Of a stretch of 10,071 nucleotides of DNA, positions 7,319-10,071 are shown piece after piece. Source of the stretch: Euperipatoides rowelli (lineage: Eukaryota; Onychophora; Udeonychophora; Euonychophora; Peripatopsidae). Where the stretch lies: the NCBI GenBank assembly GCA_003024985.2, contig PXIH01S0014890.1; one strand, given 5' to 3'. Each line of letters opens with the position of its first letter. Position 1 is the stretch's first letter. Made by a program: the position numbers and the translations under genes. The notes under the pieces were generated by a model. The model did not search any database and was not told where the DNA came from. It saw only the letters and a program-made list of their open reading frames with translations.

Positions 7319-8432
7319 TGAAATTGAAATTATTGAACTAAACTATTGTATGTATGTAACTAAATCCAACTTGTTATTAAGGTCAAACTTACTAAGCAAG
7401 TAGAAATGTAGCCTACACACAATCACTATCCTCTTTGCATTTAGTCAGCTGACCACTAAAACTATCTTAAGGATATTAAGATAGAATAGTCCTCTAAATC
7501 TATGAGTAAAAATTTTTTATACAAGTAAAATATTTAAAAACACAGTTTTAAGTTGTATTTTTTTTTTTCATTTATTAAGTCACAAACTACTGTACTTTAA
7601 TTAAGATTTGGATGTTAGAAAATTCAAACAAGCAAATTTAGATAAGCCTGAAAGAACATTAGCTTGATTCCTTCTTGACAATAAATAAATGAATCTATAT
7701 GCCTCACTTGAAGTTTTTTATAAATATTAAGAAAATAAGCAATATTCTGACTGTAGCCGAGCGGATACGTTTAGGCGATCAAACAATTTATTATTTGTGG
7801 CATTAATTTGCATAAAGTGTAGGTCTACTCATCAGCATTTTTTCTCTTGCATAAGCATTATATTAAAAGGTTTTTTTCTCTGTATTAAATTATTTTATTA
7901 GTTATTGTAAAAAAGAAAAAAAAAACATTTTGCTTTATTTTAAAATAAAAAAGTTTACTCTTTTACTACTGATGGCATATTTCTTAAAATAAATGTGATA
8001 AATTAAATTTATTTTTTCATTAAGTATCATCATATTCTAAACAAATTGATTTTCATTAGCATAGTAACAAAATAAAAACTTAAATAACAATAAATAAAAT
8101 TTAAAACTCTAGTAACAGTTTTGCTTCACTCAAGCTTATAGTCGGGTTAAAAACCTACAGTATTTAATTTTTTTTTTTCATAAAAAGAACAAACTTGATA
8201 ACCTATAAAAAATAAGATCAATTCATGTATCATATTTTATTCTTGATGTCTTGTTTATAAACTATGGAATTATAATTCAATGAACCAAGATACAGATGAC
8301 TCACAAGTTCATCCTTAGGCAAAGGTGTGTTTAGAATGCAATCTAATTTTATAAATTAAAAGCACATGCAAGAAGCCGGTAATTTCTTTTATATTTAAAA
8401 AAAATAATAATAATACTAATAATTCCACATAC
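7319..8432 (-). other. Intron downstream of the Ig exon (minus strand), other than the tRNA-like fragment
   Basis: This follows the donor of the Ig exon on the minus strand. It is AT-rich with many homopolymers and no second Ig-type exon. The same lack of recognisable Ig exons continues to the left edge, so the intron is probably at least 8.4 kb. Confidence 0.55.
7749..7785 (+). repeat. 5' fragment of a tRNA-like sequence (SINE remnant)
   Basis: TAGCCGAGCGG at 7754-7764 fits box A and the D arm of Ser/Leu-type tRNAs, and GTTTAGGCGATC follows as in the D-loop and anticodon side of such tRNAs. No box B, T arm or acceptor 3' strand follows. This is therefore a truncated tRNA-derived element and not a tRNA gene. 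It is unrelated in detail to the array at 2773-3425. Confidence 0.4.
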
Positions 8433-8433
8433 C
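8427..8433 (-). other. 5' splice donor of the Ig exon
   Basis: Minus-strand GAAG|GTATGTGG is a near-consensus donor, with the last exon base at 8433 and GT at 8432-8431. It splits a Gly codon after its first base (phase 1). Confidence 0.8.
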
Positions 8434-8735
8434 TTCTATTGCTAAAGAAATGCTGTGTTTACAAGAGCCATGGCTATTCTCTACAATAATCATATATTTT
8501 CCCCGATCATCTGGCTGAACATCTCGTATATTTAACTCGGATACTCCGTGAGATATTTTAATAGGCAACTTAAAAGTTCCTCGAAGTTCTTTATTATCCT
8601 TAAACCATTTGACTGCAGGTTCAGGAGTACCAACAAAATTAACTTTCATGCATAAAGGTTTTCCTTTCACAGCAGTTAAACTGTCCGGACAATTTTCTAT
8701 TCGAGGTAGCTTTAAACCCAAGTTTTTGTCTTTTT
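8433..8735 (-). CDS. Exon coding one I-set Ig domain of a titin/twitchin/obscurin-class muscle protein
   Basis: 303 bp, phase 1 at both borders, giving one whole domain of about 101 residues. Ig landmarks in order: a P..I-x-N-C-P strand near residue 12-16, B-strand LCMKVNF with Cys near 29, GTPEPAVKWFKDNKEL with the core Trp near 44, SELNIRDV near 68-75, then DDRGKYMIIVENSHGS, the classic D-x-G-x-Y motif, and a closing ISLAIE strand. The F-strand Cys is replaced by a hydrophobic residue, so no canonical disulphide forms, as is common in intracellular titin-type Ig domains. Family knowledge: such domains, often one per phase-1 exon, build giant sarcomeric scaffolds (titin/sallimus, projectin/twitchin, stretchin-MLCK, Unc-89/obscurin). 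The sequence does not decide which one. The frame stays open beyond both splice sites into intron, which explains a longer apparent frame at 8416-8817. The exon is intact. The gene runs on the minus strand, and its other exons lie outside or undetected. Confidence 0.85.
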
Positions 8736-8764
8736 CTAAAGAATTTAATAAAGGCAGCATTAGT
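8736..8764 (-). other. Branch site and 3' splice acceptor of the Ig exon
   Basis: On the minus strand ACTAATG (8764-8758) matches the branch-point consensus, with the A at 8760 about 25 bases from the exon. It is followed by a T-rich stretch ending AATTCTTTAG at 8736. This gives a phase-1 acceptor that matches the phase-1 donor. Confidence 0.75.
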
Positions 8765-9413
8765 TCAGTATTCATATTGAATGAATTTTTTTTTTTAAAT
8801 AAAACTGTTTTAAACAACCTAGAATGAGTCTTTGAAAATTAACCTGTCACTAAACTTGATGAGCTCATAAGGGAGAAAATAATATTTATTCAGAACACAT
8901 CCCCCATAGGAAAACATACTCTCTTTAAGAAATCAAATCCTGAGCTTTGATTGCTGAATTCTTGCTACAGTCCACTGCCTGCTGATACGCTTGTTCAATA
9001 ATAACATATTCTGACCCCTCCTACTATTAATACAAATTCTAAAGAACAGTTTTTCTGCTTAAAAATGGAATTTTACAGCCATTCTTCAACATTATGTTAA
9101 GCCAATGATTGGTCAAAAGATTTTAAAGCTTTTAATATGATTGCACCTATAAATAGTAAATATTGTAAATTCTCAGACAGTTTTCTACCACATGGTTTTC
9201 ATAACACTGAAAGAGAAGTTCCCTCTAAACAGCTGTTTGCAAGTGCAGTTTAGGTTTGCTATTAAAACTTGAGCTGACTGCCAGTATGTAAGCCAGTTTT
9301 TCGGTAATCTTTACTCATAATTACAAATGAGGAACATAACTTTTTNCCTGAAATAACTCAGATACACTTGAATGCACTAAATAATAAACAATAAAGTGAA
9401 TGTAATGACACCG
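8765..9413 (-). other. Intron upstream of the Ig exon; possible 3' LTR within it
   Basis: No gene recognised on either strand. If the LTR element to the right is real, its 3' LTR should start at 9422 and run down into this region, but I could not match it convincingly to the visible part of the other LTR. An N lies at 9346. Confidence 0.5.
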
Positions 9414-9422
9414 TTCATTACA
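9401..9422. repeat. Hairpin at the putative 3' LTR start
   Basis: TGTAATGA (9401-9408) and TCATTACA (9415-9422) form an 8-bp perfect stem around CACCGT. On the minus strand the right arm is the putative LTR start TGTAATGA. Confidence 0.6.
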
Positions 9423-9591
9423 GTGCCCCCCCTCCTAAAAAATTTGGACTCCAAATTTCAATTAAGTATTCTGGTTTAGCCAAACAATGTTCATTAGGGG
9501 GAGGATGTAAAAACATAAGAATGGCTGCTGCCAGCAGCACTGTTTTAAAAGTTCCTTGCTGGTGAGTTTGGACCATGGTGGTGGTTGCCAT
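9418..9591 (-). CDS. Small open frame (57 aa) in the LTR remnant, unidentified
   Basis: ATG at 9591 with an in-frame TGA directly before it, and a second ATG at 9576 in a near-ideal start context (ACCACCATGG). The frame ends at TAA (9418-9420), overlapping the putative LTR start. It begins MATTTMVQTHQQGTFKTVLL, has a short hydrophobic run at residues 18-28, a PPP at 30-32, and ends ...GGGAL, where the Gly codons are the polypurine tract. This layout, with the frame closing at the polypurine tract and LTR, would fit the last codons of a retroelement polyprotein, or chance. No domain is recognised. Confidence 0.25.
   Translation of the reverse strand: MATTTMVQTHQQGTFKTVLLAAAILMFLHPPPNEHCLAKPEYLIEIWSPNFLGGGAL
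9426..9436 (-). promoter_or_regulatory. Putative polypurine tract
   Basis: Minus-strand AGGAGGGGGGG is preceded by a TTTTTT U-box-like run and lies three bases from TGTAATGAA. In LTR retroelements such a tract primes plus-strand DNA synthesis just before the 3' LTR. Confidence 0.45.
9440..9458. repeat. 19-base perfect palindrome (9-bp arms)
   Basis: AAATTTGGACTCCAAATTT has nine-base arms around a single C. It lies just inside the putative polypurine tract. A further 6-bp-stem hairpin GCTGCTGCCAGCAGC occurs at 9524-9538. Confidence 0.75.
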
Positions 9592-9790
9592 TCAGTTCTC
9601 CTGAGACAAATTTCCCTTTCGCCGTTAAATATAAAAACACAANAAAAAAAAAAAAATTCCAGCTCCAGGTAATCTTGGCCATCGGCACGGAGACATCCTC
9701 AACTGCTGTGATTAAATGGCATACCCAGCTTGTGAGGTGGACGTCACCCTCCTCATCGTCTGGCAGAATCCCAGTTGTGTTGATTACTAT

Positions 9791-9814
9791 GTTCAATTCC
9801 CCGTCGGGGAGCCA
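9791..9814 (-). promoter_or_regulatory. Putative primer-binding site complementary to tRNA-Asp 3' end
   Basis: The plus strand reads GTTCAATTCCCC then GTCGGGGAG and CCA, which is the T-loop through acceptor 3' strand of an insect-type tRNA-Asp plus its post-transcriptional CCA. On the minus strand this starts TGGCTCCCC, the normal layout of an LTR-retrotransposon primer-binding site, one base after a plausible LTR end. The presence of CCA argues against an ordinary genomic tRNA gene, and no tRNA-Asp 5' half precedes it on the plus strand. Confidence 0.6.
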
Positions 9815-10071
9815 TTATAATGAAATAGCTATTGCAGCTATCCCATTACAGTATAGGTGAAATAACAGACAGCGGTGAAACAAACTGGCAGGCAAAATAA
9901 AATGTTTAATTGCTGGTTCTATTGTATAATACAAATAAAGACCCTATTTCTGACAAAATACAGTATGACACTGTTTTAGAGGGGAGCTCACACCTAGAGG
10001 AACAGCCCTCTAGCTTACAATAGATAAAATAATAAAATAAACATACAGATAATTGCTCGCTAGAGGAACTG

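Larger units (their letters stand above)
9414..10071 (-). mobile_element. Compact LTR-retrotransposon remnant (partial, minus strand)
   Basis: Reading the minus strand from right to left: the last part of a 5' LTR (10071 to about 9816, cut by the window edge) ends TTCATTATA. One base later comes a 24-nt primer-binding site (9814-9791). About 350 bases of internal sequence follow, then a polypurine tract AGGAGGGGGGG (9436-9426) preceded by TTTTTT, and then TGTAATGAA (9422-9414), which would begin the 3' LTR. TGTAATGAA and TTCATTATA are inverted matches in 8 of 9 positions, as expected of LTR ends. The internal part is far too short for gag-pol, so this is a TRIM-like or internally deleted copy. 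The superfamily (Gypsy or other) is not decided. The internal region is richer in G and C than its surroundings. Both LTR bodies could not be compared because the start of the 5' LTR lies outside the window. Confidence 0.5.

Noticed and set aside
8609-8827. Plus-strand open frame overlapping the Ig exon
   Set aside because: Shadow of the real minus-strand coding exon.
9421-9541. CAGTGC...GCACTG considered as a tiny hAT/MITE
   Set aside because: Inverted match is only about six bases and the flanks do not give an 8-bp duplication.
9585-9860. Plus-strand open frame across the LTR remnant
   Set aside because: It crosses the N-containing homopolymer, the primer-binding site and the LTR end, so it cannot be a real single gene. 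The minus-strand frame at 9545-9796 similarly begins inside the primer-binding site at a TTG and has no known domain.
1-10071. CRISPR array or bacterial genes
   Set aside because: No regularly spaced identical repeats, no ribosome-binding-site-led genes; composition and introns are eukaryotic.

Overview
This is a strongly AT-rich eukaryotic (invertebrate, most likely arthropod) window with very little coding sequence. The evidence for that is introns with GT...AG borders, microsatellites and long A/T homopolymers, tRNA-derived repeats, a hAT-type DNA transposon, a primer-binding site of an LTR retrotransposon, and one clear exon of a giant titin-like muscle protein. I see no bacterial-style genes, no operons and no CRISPR array. 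I do not name a species. Six isolated single N positions (340, 1719, 4371, 5898, 9346, 9643) look like ambiguous consensus calls, not scaffold gaps.

Layout. (1) 1-71: possible partial plus-strand exon running in from the left edge and ending at a GT donor. (2) 398-4522: about 4.1 kb bounded by perfect 16-bp terminal inverted repeats and an 8-bp target duplication with one mismatch. I call it a hAT-like, apparently non-autonomous element. Inside it are an array of three 72-nt tRNA-like sequences embedded in a diverged tandem repeat (2773-3425), a fourth more decayed possible copy, a 16-bp-stem hairpin and a G-quadruplex-capable tract. (3) 5806-5904: a short plus-strand first exon that looks like the N-terminus of a MADF/Myb-SANT-like DNA-binding protein, ending at a good splice donor. 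(4) 6991-7149: an unassigned open stretch behind a good acceptor-like site. (5) 7749-7785: a 5' tRNA-like fragment. (6) 8433-8735, minus strand: the best-supported gene piece, a 303-bp phase 1-1 exon coding one I-set immunoglobulin domain of the titin/twitchin/obscurin class, with branch site, acceptor and donor all visible. (7) About 9414-10071, minus strand: remnant of a short LTR retrotransposon, recognised by a 24-nt tRNA-Asp-like primer-binding site, a polypurine tract and matching LTR-end sequences. It runs off the right edge.

How it fits together: the minus-strand Ig exon belongs to a large muscle or cytoskeletal gene, and nearly all the rest would be its introns, filled with transposon debris on both strands. 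No second Ig exon is visible in the 8.4 kb downstream of it, so that intron is long. The plus-strand exon candidates would be nested transposon genes or neighbours. The most interesting points are the tRNA-like tandem array inside the hAT element, the compact LTR remnant, and an excess of TAGCCTA/TAGGCCTA words.
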